Source: Agroathelia rolfsii
Taxonomy: Eukaryota; Basidiomycota; Agaricomycetes; Amylocorticiales; Amylocorticiaceae
Direction of reading: 5' to 3'
Assembly (NCBI GenBank): GCA_018343915.1
Contig: JABRWF010000001.1
Location: 2,666,001 to 2,730,000 of the forward strand
DNA length: 64,000 bases
Made by a program: the position numbers and the translations under genes. The notes under the pieces were generated by a model, which was not told the origin of the DNA, ran no database searches, and saw only the letters and a program-made list of their open reading frames with translations. Position 1 is the first letter of the stretch. Each line of letters begins with the position of its first letter. Shown one piece after another: positions 23,901 through 36,197 of this stretch.

Positions 23901-26900
23901 CATGAATCTTTCTTCTAATCATTTCCACTGACAAAATGCTACAGAGGATACAACCAACATCCATCTGCATGCCAAGAAAAATGCGCAGGCTGCCATTGCC
24001 ATGGCGAAGCAGCGCGCCCAGCAATTTGACAACCAGGCCGCTCTGGAGCGCAAGACAAACGAGGCGCTGGCGTTGGCAAAAGGTCAGGCACACATCATCC
24101 GCGATGGCGAGGATATGGCGGATGCGTCGGGTACCCCACTTGTTGACCGTAAGCTTAATCCCACCAAGTTTTATCGTTGTTGCTAAAGAGAAACGTTAAT
24201 TTGCAGTGGATTCCGATGAGCTCAACTTCCAGAACCCGTCGTCGTTGAGCGGTCCGTTGACGATCACTCAACCCAAGATGCTCATGGCACAGCTCAAGGA
24301 GTATCAGATCAAGGGTCTCAATTGGCTGGCTACTCTCTATGAGCAGGGTATCAATGGTATTCTTGCTGATGAGATGGGTCTCGGCAAGGTTAGTGCTCGC
24401 GCTATCCAACAGAGCTACAATAGACTAAGCACGTTCCATCGTTTTAACAGACCGTTCAGTCAATCTCGCTCCTTGCCCATCTGGCAGAAACACACGACAT
24501 CTGGGGACCCTTCCTAGTTGTTGCGCCGGCTTCAACGTTACACAATTGGCAACAAGAGTTGACGCGGTTCGTGCCGGCCCTTAAGGCGATACCTTACTGG
24601 GGCAATGTCAAGGACCGTGCGACGTTGCGCAAGTTTTGGAGCAAAAGGGACATTAGCTACAATAAAGATGCGCCGTTCCATGTGTTGATTACCAGTTATC
24701 AAATGGTAAGCAATCGGTGTCAATCTAGAGGGGTTTGTTTGGCTCATGAGTAATTTAGGTTACCCAAGATCAGCAATACTTCCAGCGTGTCAAGTGGCAA
24801 TACATGGTCCTTGACGAGGCTCAAAATATCAAGAACTCAGCTAGTGTCCGCTGGAAGACGCTTCTGGGATTCCAGTGCCGAAATCGTCTCTTGCTGACGG
24901 GAACGCCTATCCAGAACTCCATGCAAGGTTTGTCGGGAAACTATTCTTCAGTATTGACTTGTCCATACTTACCTCGGCTTTATAGAACTATGGGCGCTCC
25001 TGCACTTCATCATGCCTAGCTTGTTCGATTCCCATGACGAGTTCAATGAGTGGTTCTCGAAAGACATCGAGAATGCCGCGGAGAACAAGGGCAGCAAGTT
25101 GAACGAGCATCAGCTGCGCAGGCTGCACATGATTCTCAAGCCGTTCATGTTACGTCGAGTCAAGAGACATGTGCAAAATGAGCTGAGCGAAAAGGTGAGG
25201 AGTGGTATTCGTTTTTGGTTTTATTGCCTATGAACAACTTTATTTCTGTAGATCGAAATCGACATCTATGTAGATATGAGTCCAAGGCAGCGCGGACTGT
25301 ACAAGGCGCTACTGGCCAATATATCCATTACCGATCTTTTGGCCAAAGCTGCCAACCTTGGGGACGCAGAGTCCGCTAGATCGCTCATGAACCTCGTCAT
25401 GCAGTTCCGCAAGGTGTGCAACCACCCAGAGCTTTTTGAGCGCGCAGACGTCGTTGCGCCATTCTCCTTTGCCAAGTTTGGACACACGACCGCCCCCACA
25501 CGCGAGAGCGACTTTATCCTCTTCCCATACACGACCCAAAATCCCATCACCTTCGCTGTCCCGCAGCTATTATACCAAGACGGCGGCATGTTCGACGTGC
25601 CGTACGAACACTCCAAAATACCCTCGCAATCATCCTGTCTTAGCAAGCTTATGAATATCTGGTCCGCTGACTATATCTACCAGTCTTTGTATGATGAAGG
25701 TGAGTCTTGTGTAACAGTAGGATGAACTTGGGCTCATGTCTTTTGTGATCGGCATCCAGTACATTCTTCCCCCGCATTTGCTTTCTTACGTCTCATGGGA
25801 ACTACACCCGGCGAGACACATGCCCTTTCTATTGCCCCACTCATCCGACGACGGCTGTTGGCTGTCCGTGAGGAAGCCAATGCTCTCGAAACACTGCCAT
25901 TCACTTCGTAAGTTCTAGACTTCAGGTCGACCTCGTGTTTCTTACATATGAACTTTTTCCTCAGTGACGCCGATTTTGCTGCACATTCCCCTGCAGTGCG
26001 TTTACACGCAATCTTACCTCCCAAGCTTTCCCTGCTCCAGCGAGCAGACCGTCAACCGGAGCTCCGTGCGATATCGAGCACAGCATGGACAGACTCGTGC
26101 TTGTCCCGTGAGAGCCTACGATGGTACATCCCCCCCGCTGTAGCTCCTGTTATCACGGCCTACTGCTACGACCGCACGTTCCTTGAGCGCCAGGAGCAGC
26201 TGCTCGACGGTCCCGTTGAATCACTCGCCTTGTATGGCCTCTCCCCTCCTGTCCAGGACTCGCCAGAGATGTACACAGCGTACAATGAGCATACGCTTGG
26301 TGTTGCTCCCAACGGCCTGTTTGGCGCGTCGCCTACCTACGAGCTCCCGCGGGCTCCCATGCAAGTGCCGGAGGCGAAGCGGCTGATCTACGACTCCGCC
26401 AAGCTCGCTCGGCTTGATGCGCTTTTGCAAGAACTCAAGGCGGGTGACCATCGTGTGCTGGTGTACTTCCAGATGACGCGCATGATGGACCTTATGGAGG
26501 AGTACCTGATTTATCGGCAGTACAAGTACCTCCGTCTGGATGGTTCGTCCAAGTTGGAAGACCGGCGTGATATGGTTATTGATTGGCAAACGAGGTAAGG
26601 ATGAAAGTATGTGCATTGTTTCAAAAGGCTTATCGATTTTTTACTAGGCCGGACATTTTCGTTTTCCTGCTCAGTACTCGCGCTGGTGGATTGGGTATCA
26701 ACCTGACGGCCGCCGACACGGTTGTCTTTTACGACCACGACTGGAACCCTTCCAATGATGCACAGGCGATGGACCGAGCTCACCGTCTTGGTCAGACGAG
26801 ACAGGTGACGGTGTATCGTCTCATCACCAAGGGCACCATCGACGAACGAATTATACAAATGGCTCGTGTGAAGAAGGATGTAAGCGGTAAAAAAAGTTTT

Positions 26901-27430
26901 TCTCAAGATCAGCCCGCTGAAATATTCTTCGTAAATAGGTCCAAGATATCGTCGTGGGCAACAAGAACCTCACAGACGTCACGAAGCCGAGCGAGATTGT
27001 ACAGCTCTTGCTTACCGACGATCAGCTGGCCAATTTGGATAATAATGCGGCATCAGCTGCACCCGCCATGTCGGCCAAGGCAGCGGGCAAGCAGGCAACG
27101 AAGGACGGCGAGCCCGTGCGTGATTTGTGGAATGACGAGGAGGACAATTTCTTTGGGCACTCGGCCGGTAATGGTGCTATGGCATCTGCACAGAATAACG
27201 CCGACGCTTCTGTTGTCGAAGATGTAGAAGGTGCTGTGGGTGTATCTGACAGTGGCCGTGGTAGAGGCCGTGGTCGTGGTCGTGGCAGGGGAAGAGGAAG
27301 AGGAAGAGGTGGTGCTGCTAGTGCCGGTGCTAGTGCTTCTGCAACACCGGCATCCACTGGGTCGCCCGGCGGACGGGGTGCAGGACGCAAGCCAGGAAGG
27401 CCCAAGAGGACGGCTGTAGACGGAGAGTAG
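20973..27430 (+). CDS. INO80: INO80 chromatin-remodelling ATPase
   Basis: Snf2-family ATPase, catalytic subunit of the INO80 nucleosome-sliding complex. The first exon (20973-23295) encodes about 775 low-complexity residues rich in Pro, Ser, Ala and Gly. The DBINO domain follows ([20 protein letters not shown], then [19 protein letters not shown]). The ATPase has [20 protein letters not shown], Walker A DEMGLGKT split by an intron between GK and [13 protein letters not shown] (DEAQ box) and [20 protein letters not shown]. After the long insertion typical of INO80, the C lobe reads [56 protein letters not shown] and [19 protein letters not shown]. The C terminus has an Arg-Gly run (near 27255-27310) and a possible AT-hook, RKPGRPKR. 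About 1,900 residues, about 14 exons, stop at 27428-27430. Confidence 0.95.
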
Positions 27431-27758
27431 ATTGCTATCATTCATCATCATGAACATTACTGGTATTTCATTCATCTTCCCTTTACTACATTTTGTTTGA
27501 TTCTCTTTCCTCATTCCCATCGTCTTCTTGGTACATATGGCTTGACTGTATGAACCCTTGTTTTTTTCTTCATATGCTGTTTGTATATCGTACACCCCGA
27601 TGTTGTATAATGGTGCAGTAATTTATGTCAAGTACATTTCTCGAAATGGTTGCTGTCGGTGGCTGTGCTCGTCGGCAGCGGAGTGACGACGGTGGACTTG
27701 GGCTGACTGCTGCGACTCTCTGACCTGTACTTCTCTGCGTCATTGCATAAACTCACCC
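27431..27758. other. Intergenic: INO80 to Rab5-type GTPase
   Basis: 328 bases on the same strand, holding the INO80 3' UTR and the promoter of the following GTPase. It is T-rich up to about 27600. Nothing else is seen. Confidence 0.5.
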
Positions 27759-28880
27759 ATGGCCGACTCGAATTCTGGTACTGCCGCCGACAAATCTGTC
27801 CAGGTCAAACTCGTCTTGCTAGGTGTGCTTTGCTGCTCTTGATCGTCCCATTGCTGTGGCTTCCAAGAGCGCTCATGTAGTATTTCTGTCAATTATATCC
27901 CATATAACTCACAGGCGAGGCTGCCGTTGGAAAGTCTTCTGTGGTCCTGCGCTTCGTATGCTCGGTTCTCCTTGTTATATGCATGAACGATGGCATGACG
28001 GGTTCTCTTTATTAAAATGCACACATATAGGTCAACAATGACTTCCAGGCCAACAAGGAGCCTACTATCGGCGCCGCGTTCCTCACCCAGAAATGCCGTC
28101 TAGAGGATCGAGTACTTCGTTACGAGATCTGGGACACCGCAGGCCAAGAACGATTCCACTCTCTTGCTGTATGCATCCACGATAAGCCTCTTCTTAAACA
28201 TAGGCTGACACGCAAGAACTATTTTTCTACCCTAGCCAATGTACTACCGTAACGCCCAAGCCGCAGTCGTCGTATACGATGTCACCAAGGCCTCTTCACT
28301 CGAAAAGGCCAAGTCGTGGGTGAAGGAACTCCAGCGACAGGCGAACCCCAACATCGTGATTGCTCTTGCGGGCAATAAGATTGACCTTGTTCAGGCCTCC
28401 TCATCTTCCTCTGGGGGAGGTGTTGCGTCAGAGAGCGAGGACGAGGCAGATGATGCTACGGCCACGCCTGGAGAATCCCCCGCTGGAGACAACTCCGAGG
28501 CCTCCGAAAGCCTGAGACAGGTGCCCCGTGAAGAGGCACAGGCGTACGCTACAGAGGCGGGCCTGCTCTTCTTCGAAACGAGTGCAAAGACGGGCGAGGG
28601 GATTGTGGAGATATTTACCGAGATTGGTATGTTCTGTTTGTGCCTTATCATGGGGCTGATTTTTTTCTGTCACTCATGGCTTAACGTGACGTTTCATTGG
28701 TGGCTGACTGTCTATCCCCTCTCTCTTATACGCACAGCCAAGAAGATACCAATCGAGCACATTCTGGCGTCGACCCGCGGTGCTTCGCGGCCCGGCGCTG
28801 GCTCTGGCAGACAAGGTGGCCAGGAGGGTGTCAACCTGGAGGAGAACCAAGCAAAGGGCAAAGATGCATGCAACTGTTAG
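27759..28880 (+). CDS. Rab5-type small GTPase (Ypt5/Vps21 family) with an acidic insertion
   Basis: Early-endosome Rab GTPase controlling vesicle fusion. From the ATG at 27759 the exons splice to [20 protein letters not shown] (P loop), [18 protein letters not shown] (switch I Thr), [20 protein letters not shown] (switch II; HSLAPMYYR is Rab5-specific), [20 protein letters not shown] and [11 protein letters not shown]. The C terminus is KGKDACNC, a CxC-type double-geranylgeranylation motif. Between NKIDLV and the [10 protein letters not shown] segment lies an insertion of about 38 residues, acidic and Ser-rich ([17 protein letters not shown]), absent from canonical Rab5. About 245 residues, six exons, one of about 40 bases. 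The 5' exons use a short first exon with the P loop split between exons 1 and 2. Confidence 0.93.
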
Positions 28881-29421
28881 TAGTAGCATATATCGACACT
28901 CCCTTCTCCTTCTCCCTTGTGTTTCTTTTTTCCTATCTGCTATTTTGTTTGTTTTGGCATTGCACCTCCCTTATTTTACAGACATCACCGCACACGCTCC
29001 CCCACCCGACCACCGCATACAGTCATTTATATAAACGTGGATTCATCCTCATCGCCGCCTGAGAGAATCGAGCCTTGCTATGCAGGCACAGGCCACCATC
29101 TTTTCTTTTTTTGTTGACGATCTTTTTTTTTATGACTCAGTTGTCCTCTCTACGATATTGATATATACACCCTCATAACATTACACGCCATACATGTTTC
29201 CCTACCGCTTGCTCCCCCCCCCCCCCCTTTAGCTCATACATATCGTCCAGCTTTTTTCTTTCCCTGTCTATTTCACTGGCCTGTAATGTCTTCTATATCA
29301 GCTATATTCTTCCTACCTTCTGCCCTACCCACGTTCGTGCACATATATGGAGATCAGATCTGTGTATGATAGATATCATAACAACCCATAAGCACAGCTA
29401 CCATCCGTATCATCATCATGA
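28881..29421. other. Convergent 3' region between the Rab5-type gene and the alpha-arrestin
   Basis: 541 bases between two stop codons, holding both 3' UTRs. It is T/C-rich on the plus strand and includes a run of 14 C at 29214-29227. No gene or structured RNA was recognised. Confidence 0.5.
29214..29227. repeat. Homopolymer (C)14
   Basis: Fourteen consecutive C on the plus strand, within the convergent 3' region of two genes. Length may be unreliable or variable. Confidence 0.8.
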
Positions 29422-32244
29422 TTATCGATGCGACGGTGGTGGTGGTGGTGGTGGTAGCGGCGGCGGAGGCAGATGATCCACATACGGCGGTGGATGGCTA
29501 TTATTATTCTGGATCTGTATTCCTGCTGCTGCGTGATTGTCATGAGCATGGCTAGCCGATGCTGCTCTCATGGACATGGAGAAACTGCCTGTGCGCGCGC
29601 CCCCTCGGGATTGTACCGGTACTTGTCCGTGTCCATGGCCGTGGTTGCCGTTGCCGTCTTCTCCCTGCACAAGGTACGGCGGAGGGGCATGGCCTGTAGT
29701 GGGAACGACTATCATACCACCACTGGCGGTTCTATGCATTCGTGGGTCGACGCCGTCGGGAGGAGGGGGCAGGGGAGGGGAAGGCAATGAACTGTCTGTC
29801 AGAGAATGTGCAAGTGATCCCTCTGAAAATGAAGGAGGACGACCGTGGTGATGGCGGTGGTGAGGAGGAAGGGGAGGTGGTAGCAATGGTGATGGCGGGA
29901 GGGGCGAAAGAGGTGGGGGAGGATTGTCATGATGATGAGCCAAGGACGGCGGAGAGTGTCTCTCGACAGATATCAGTCCACCGCTGCTACTCCCGCCACC
30001 TCCACCACCTACAGGCGAGCGAAATTCCGAGTCGATCGACGGCGGTGGATCTGACGGATCGTCCATGGCTGGAGGTGGAGGCGGTGGCGGCTCATCGTCG
30101 GGGCCCATACCACTACTGCTACTTAGTACCTCATCATGTTGCTGTTGTTGCTGCTCCAACACCATGCTGAGCGCCTCCATCGCCCTCGCAGGCTCCTGAA
30201 TCGTCGCCAACTCCGTCACGTCCGTATCAAGGGTGGCCTGCTCCAGCGTCGGCGGTGGCGTCGTCGCGCGGTATACATCATCATTGACAATCTGTCCATC
30301 GAACTGCTCACTGACGGGGAAACCAAATAGCGTGCCTTCACCTTCGATTGACGATACTGCAGCAGCATCCAACAGCCCTTGTTCATCCTCCTCGACGGGA
30401 ATGAAGATTTCATGTTCGGACTCTTGGAAAGTGGGTAAGTGATTGCCATGAGTGTTATTACTTTGGTTCGTGGTAGCGACCACAACAGTTCCAGCTGCTG
30501 CTGCCACCGCACTCGACGATGATCCTTCAAAGAATGGCGGAGGAGCCTCCCGATCGTCGTCAAACGGCGGTGGTCCCTCGCCCGCACCTGGAAAGCCAAA
30601 AGCACTGGGCCCCGCCTGCCCTTGCTCGAAATAGTGGTTATAATAATGTGGCGCAGACGATTCGGCGTCCTCCTCCGGCATGCGCACCGTCTGCGCAGGC
30701 GGGCGATCGTGCTTCTTCTGGTAGGCGGCGTCAATGTCCGCGTCAACCTCGGGCAGGGGTGCTGCGGGGGCAACGAGGGTGACGGGAATATGCACCCAGT
30801 GCGTGACTTCACGCCGGTTCGTGGTATCGACGAAGGAGACACCGACCTTAATTCCGAAACGGACAGAGTGCAGAAGCGTGGCCTGAGTGATAGATGCGCA
30901 TCTAATGTCTCCTTCGACATATTGAATACCAGTCGAGGTCAGGCTGCCCTCTGAGTTGGTAGGGCCGACGTTCATTTGAAAGGTGGAGGGCGAATCATCT
31001 GGCGAGGGCGGGTGGAGGACAAATCGGAGGCGCAGGGGCCGTGTGGAGTGAAAACGACACGAACCGCCTGAGCGTGAGATGATAGTACGATAAGAATCGC
31101 TATTGGTTGACCAGTAATTGTTGCTTGGATAATTATGAGCTGGCAAAATTGGTGCCTTGGATGTGGAGGGGGATGATGCACTATCCGGTGGTATGGTGCG
31201 ATGAGATAAAGGAACTTGCAGGCCATGCTCGGACTTGTCATCTTCCTCGTCTTCCTCTTCATCTGACGACGATGATCCAGACGAATACTCTTGTTCAGCA
31301 GAAGAACGCCGGATCCTAACTACACGAAAGAGTTCCGCCCTGACATTCCTAATGCGTAACCCTCGGTCGACGACGACCTCTCTGCTAGGTGGAGGCACTG
31401 TAACATAGATTGGGATTGACTCGTCAGAACTGAATGTCGTCCGTGGCACCTGGATCTCAACGCGCGTAGGGCTTGCAAGGACGTGCGTCTGGGGTGCAAT
31501 AGCTATTGTAGAAGCATGGGATCGGTATCGTTTTGGATGGATGACGAACGACTTGTGCACGACGGGTGCAGCGCCAGCCGTGGCAGTGGTAGCTTGATTT
31601 GTAACAGTAGCATCAGCAGCATACAGCGCGGCGGTGAGCGTGTATGTCAGGGATGACTTGGCGGTATGGACGCACTGCGGCGTATCATCTGGAAGCGGGA
31701 TTGCGAACGGTAACGTCGAAGGGACGGTTGATACGCCTCCACCTCCTGTCGATGAGTGGTCAGCAGGCGGTGGTGATTCAAATAAGACCTGTGTGGTGTC
31801 GGCCAATACGATCTCGTCGTGGCCATAAGCAGTCTCGACGCTGCGCAATGATACAGTCCTAAAAGGGGGGAAGAGAGAAATAAAGAACGTTATCTGCTGC
31901 TCTCAGGAAGACTGACTGGAGGGACATGGGATAAAAGATAACCCATGTAGCTACTGGTAATACGGATAGGGAAGAGGGGTAGTAGTAGTAAATGCGTACA
32001 CTTTCTGCCAATGACCAGAGAGAGATTTGATCTGGACTTCGCCTTCAATAGCAGCATGCTCGCCCTCGGCACCTACAAAGCCATTTTGAAAGCCAAGTGT
32101 GTCTAATGAAGACGGCGAGATGAGCAATTGCAGGCTGCTGTCGAGCACGGCGGTGGTAGACGAGTGTAGCTGTTCGCCGTCGTCGGACGATGCGGGGTAA
32201 TTAGTGTCCTCTGGTGAGTAGATTGGTGGCAGCTCAGAGGCCAT
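29422..32244 (-). CDS. Alpha-arrestin (ART/ARRDC-like ubiquitin-ligase adaptor)
   Basis: Adaptor that recruits a Rsp5/Nedd4-type ubiquitin ligase to plasma-membrane cargo. From the ATG at 32244 exon 1 encodes the start of an arrestin N fold (SSLQLLISPSSLDTLGFQNG, then AIEGEVQIKSLSGHWQKV). After one intron, the long second exon reads VETAYGHDEIVLADTTQVLF, VQIPRTTFSSDESIPIYVTV and TQATLLHSVRFGIKVGVSFV, ending the arrestin C fold near VTHWVHIPVTLVAPA. The remaining roughly 400 residues are disordered and rich in Pro, His, Ser and Gln. PY motifs (PPxY) for WW-domain binding are PPIY at residues 6-9, PPPY in GHAPPPYLV and PPPY in NSHPPPYVD close to the end. About 895 residues. The cargo cannot be predicted. 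Confidence 0.83.
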
Positions 32245-32291
32245 CCTTGCTGTCTTGTCTGCAACAATAGTGGGGACGATGAAAACAAGCC

Positions 32292-32304
32292 GGGGGGGGG
32301 GGGG
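32292..32304. repeat. Homopolymer (G)13
   Basis: Thirteen consecutive G on the plus strand, 48 bases upstream of the alpha-arrestin start codon (C-run on the coding strand), probably within its 5' UTR or core promoter. Confidence 0.8.
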
Positions 32305-32519
32305 ATTGAGAAATATGATGACTGCTACAAGGAGATGGTGGTGGAGATGTGTTAAGCAGAAATCAAGACATCGCCAGACCGATCACCACAGCCCACTGGC
32401 ACAGCACCTCATCATCATACATCATCCCGCAAATGCAGAGAAAAAAATACAAAATATAGATCCCGTAGTATACCAGTACAAGACGAAAGGGAGAAAGAAA
32501 GAAAAATATATTAGATAGA

Positions 32520-35500
32520 TCAATGTTGTACTCTTGCAAGCCGATCGAGCTCCATGAACGTCACATCGTCTATACCTTTGTGCATCATCATCTCCCATGC
32601 CATCTCACGATACCCGCCCAGGAGCCCATCCCCAACATCCTCCGACTGCTCATCCACCTCCCCATAGCCCACACCGAACGACAGCGTGGGCCCCGTCGTC
32701 GGTCCACTGCCACCTACGTCGAAGCAGTCCCTGCCTTCATCAATCAACCTCATCACCTCAATCGCACGGCGCGCAGGCTGGAGGAAAAACTCAGCACCGC
32801 TGCCGCCTGCGAGCAAGAAGCGGTGCACCATGCGCATGACCACCTGCGGGAAGCGCAGCGTACGGTCCTGTTTCATGCGCATCTTTACCTCGGGCGGTGC
32901 CAAGAACGCGAGCACGTACAGCCCCATGACAAGCTTGACGAGGTACGCAAGCCACGGCTCACCGTTCTTGACGACTTGGAAGTCCGGCGCGGACACAGGC
33001 AGGCGATGCGTCAGTCCACGGAATACACACCACATTGCGTCATGCGACACGGCGCGCACGAGGACCTGTCGGTGAACATCCGGCTGAAAGACGCGCGTAA
33101 ACACGTCGAGCGCGAGGTCGGCCGTCGTCGGTGGTCGTAAGGGTGTCTTTCCGTGTTGCTCTTGCAGCCGGACGAGCCCAAATGGCGAAAGCGCCTCCCG
33201 CTCATGCACGAGGAATGATGCAACAAGATTATAGACCCGTGCCCCACGCCGCAGATCGGCTGGTGTAGGGTTTGTGCCTGACGAAAAGCGCACGTTGTGT
33301 TCAAGAGTCGCTGCCGTGAGTAATACGAGCATATCCTTGCGGAGCGTGATGATGTGCGAGAGCCCAAGGTGCTTAGCCCGCGGCTGCGGCGCATCTGAGC
33401 TACTATTATTATCGAGATCACATACTCGAAGCGCGACGTCCACGAGTCGAGGATGTGCAAACAAGAACGGCAAGTTATCCTGTACCGTGGTGAAATTCCG
33501 TAGGATGGTCACCACCGCCAACACATAGTTTGCAGGATGTTGCTTCGGTCCCAAACTCTCATCCTTCTGACCCTGACGCGTCTTCAGCGCGGCAAAAAGT
33601 CCTCCCTCGTCCGTGTGGATGTGCTCCACCATCTCACGGTGCGTCCATATTCGTGCTTCATTCAACTCAGCCGGATCGACATCGTCCTCAGCACCGTCAA
33701 ACGCACAGTCCTCAATAAGATCGAGCAACTCGTCCATGAGCTCGGGACAGTTGAAGATCGGGAAGCCCGACGTCGGCGTCTGGCTGCGCATTGTCGAGAG
33801 CACAGTAATGGTCTCAAGTGCATACGCAAGTTCTGTCGATATGCGCGAACGGAGTGAGAGTGTTAGGCAGTCAACGTCAACCATGCCCCATTCATCGATG
33901 CCCCGCGTGGACCGATGGCGCGTATGCTCGTCAATGATGATCTGGACATCGCGTCCGCCATAGGTTTCAATATCGCGCGCGAGTGGCACATATTCAATTT
34001 TTTTGCGCGTCGGGCCTTGCTCCGTGGTGCCGCTCATCGTGGATCCAGATGCGCCTGGGGTGGCACTTGAGGGTGGTTGTGAGCCGCGACTAGTCGTAGA
34101 GGGGAGCTAGAGAGATGCTACAGGTCAATAAATAGATTTACACTTGGTAAATACAACTTACAGATGTGAGGTCTGATTCTGTGATGGAATGTGAGTTTAC
34201 TCCTGTCGAATCAGAAACATGACCAGGGGGTTCATACCGATTTTTGGTCTTGCTCGCTTTTCAGCCGAGTCATCCTCTTCGCTCTTCCTCTTCATCCCTA
34301 GCTCTCCGTTCAGAACATTCATATCACCCATGCCAGGTGTTATCTCTCCAGTTACACCAGGGATAGTGCCCATGGATGGCGTCATGTTTGCACCAGACTG
34401 CATACCAGCATTAGAAGGCCCGTGGTGGTTGCTCATGGAAGAGGGTGCTCGCTCCGGTGTTGCTGCTGCTGTCGACATTGCATTACTGTTCCCAGACGGG
34501 ATAGAGTTAGCGCCGAGCACAGGAGTCCCTGAGAAGACAGTCATAGGCCCTGTGGCGACGATACCCCCAGCGACACCTGGCGTACCCATTCTCCCGGGCA
34601 CCATGCCGGCTCCTCCTGATGATATGTTGCTTGGCATGCCTCCATTGACGCCGTTGAATATTGGCATGACCGTCTGGGGAGATGCCGGCGGCATCATTCC
34701 GTTCATGGGCGCTCCGTGGGGTGAGCTCATTTGAGGGTTATTATTGGCGCCCAAGCTGTTGGACCGTGGTGGCATCTGCGGTTGCGATCCCTGCTGAAGC
34801 TGTGGTTGTTGCTGAGAACCCGGCATCATCTGTTGGCCACCCGCAGCGGACATGGCGCGCTGCTGCTGCTGTTGCTGGGCGTTGCGCCTATACGCATCCT
34901 CGACGGGGGTAAGGAGTTGGTGATAATGGTGTTGAAGTAGCATCGCCCCCGACGCAACGCCTGAAGGCGTGCTAATATGTTCGGGCAGGTCAAAATGCTT
35001 GGCGACATTGGGCCATAGGTTTTGTGCGGTGACCTATGAAACAAATGTGATTGTAATGCATCATACATATATATATAAGACCATCCTGTGCTGACGTCTG
35101 TGATAAACAACGTACCTTGGCTGACCCACCCAACTGCAAGACTGAGCCCCAGAGTCGGAAGAGTTCGACATCTTTGCCTGCGATACGGATGACGCCCAGC
35201 CCGTTTGGTGAGATTTCGAGGTTTTTCCAGGGAGAGGTGTTGGGGTCGTAGCCCGGGGGGTAGGGCACGCCTGTCAGCGCGGGTGGAAGGGGCGTCCCAC
35301 GGGCAGTCATAGTATTGGTGAAGCTGATAAAGAATCCACGCTGGCGCTGCTGTAAGCTAGGCATCTGCCTCATCGTAGAGGGGTCGGGAGTGGCGGGGGA
35401 CGGAGCCTGCATATTTGGGGCAGTCAGGTTCTGGGCGTGGGCGCCGTGGGCATCAAATGGAAAACTGAGAGCGCCCTCTTGTGGCTGTTGTTGTTGGTGG

Positions 35501-35902
35501 TGCTGGTGTTGATGCTGGTGTTGTTGGAGGGATTGCTGCAGCTGGGCTGGGGTCAACGTTGCTGGCATTCCTCCGAAGAATGATGTTGCCGAGCTTGTTC
35601 CGTTTGCAGGACCAGCCGAGAGCGGCGACGAGACGGTCTGGCGCTGCTGCTGCTGTTGGCGAGAGAGGCCTGCAGCGTTGAGGAGGTGCATCTGCTTCGC
35701 CATCGACGAGTCCATATTGAGCTGCTTGCTGTCGCCGCTGGTGAACGGGACGCTAAACGTGGAGGGCGGAAACGCCGGCGGGGCCTGTGTGCCCATTTGA
35801 CCATTCTGTGGACTGGCAAAAACAAAAATAAGAGTATGAGCGCTACCTGCCACAACAACAACAGCGACGACGACGACAGCGGGGCCGGTGTGCTCACTTC
35901 AT
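32520..35902 (-). CDS. SWI1: SWI1/ARID1-like subunit of the SWI/SNF complex
   Basis: Large ARID-containing subunit of the SWI/SNF remodeller; binds DNA and scaffolds the complex in the nucleus. A five-base first coding exon (ATGAA, 35902-35898) joins in frame to NPQNGQMGTQAPPAF. A Gln/His-rich stretch precedes the ARID domain: GFFISFTNTMTARGTPLPPA, WKNLEISPNGLGVIRIAGKD, VELFRLWGSVLQLGGSAKV, TAQNLWPNVAKHFDLPEHI and MLLQHHYHQLLTPVEDAYRR. A Met/Gly/Pro-rich linker with Gln runs follows. After an intron, a short exon (VNSHSITESDLTS) and a last exon give a helical C-terminal region (KKIEYVPLARDIETYGGRDV, then TELAYALETITVLSTM) of the armadillo-like type found in Swi1/BAF250, ending ELDRLARVQH. About 1,050 residues. 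It lies head to head with the DUF1764 gene. Confidence 0.87.
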
Positions 35903-36197
35903 TGGAGGTGCAGAGCAATCATCATCCCCATCATCGTGTTACTGCCGTCGCCGCCGTCTACTGCGCCTTCGCTTGACCGTTTGCCCGCTTCATGTTCAGC
36001 GTCGTTCAACATTGCTCTCTACTCATTCTCTCATCTTCTAATCTACATTATTGTTATTATTATCATAATTATTGCCGTGGTAATCATAAATGGCCATTTG
36101 ATGATCGACGGCAGCAGTCACATCCGCTTCTTGGTATATAATAAACCCGGCTCTGGTTTTTTTTTCTTCTGCATCTTGGCCTTTTTCCTCCACCACC

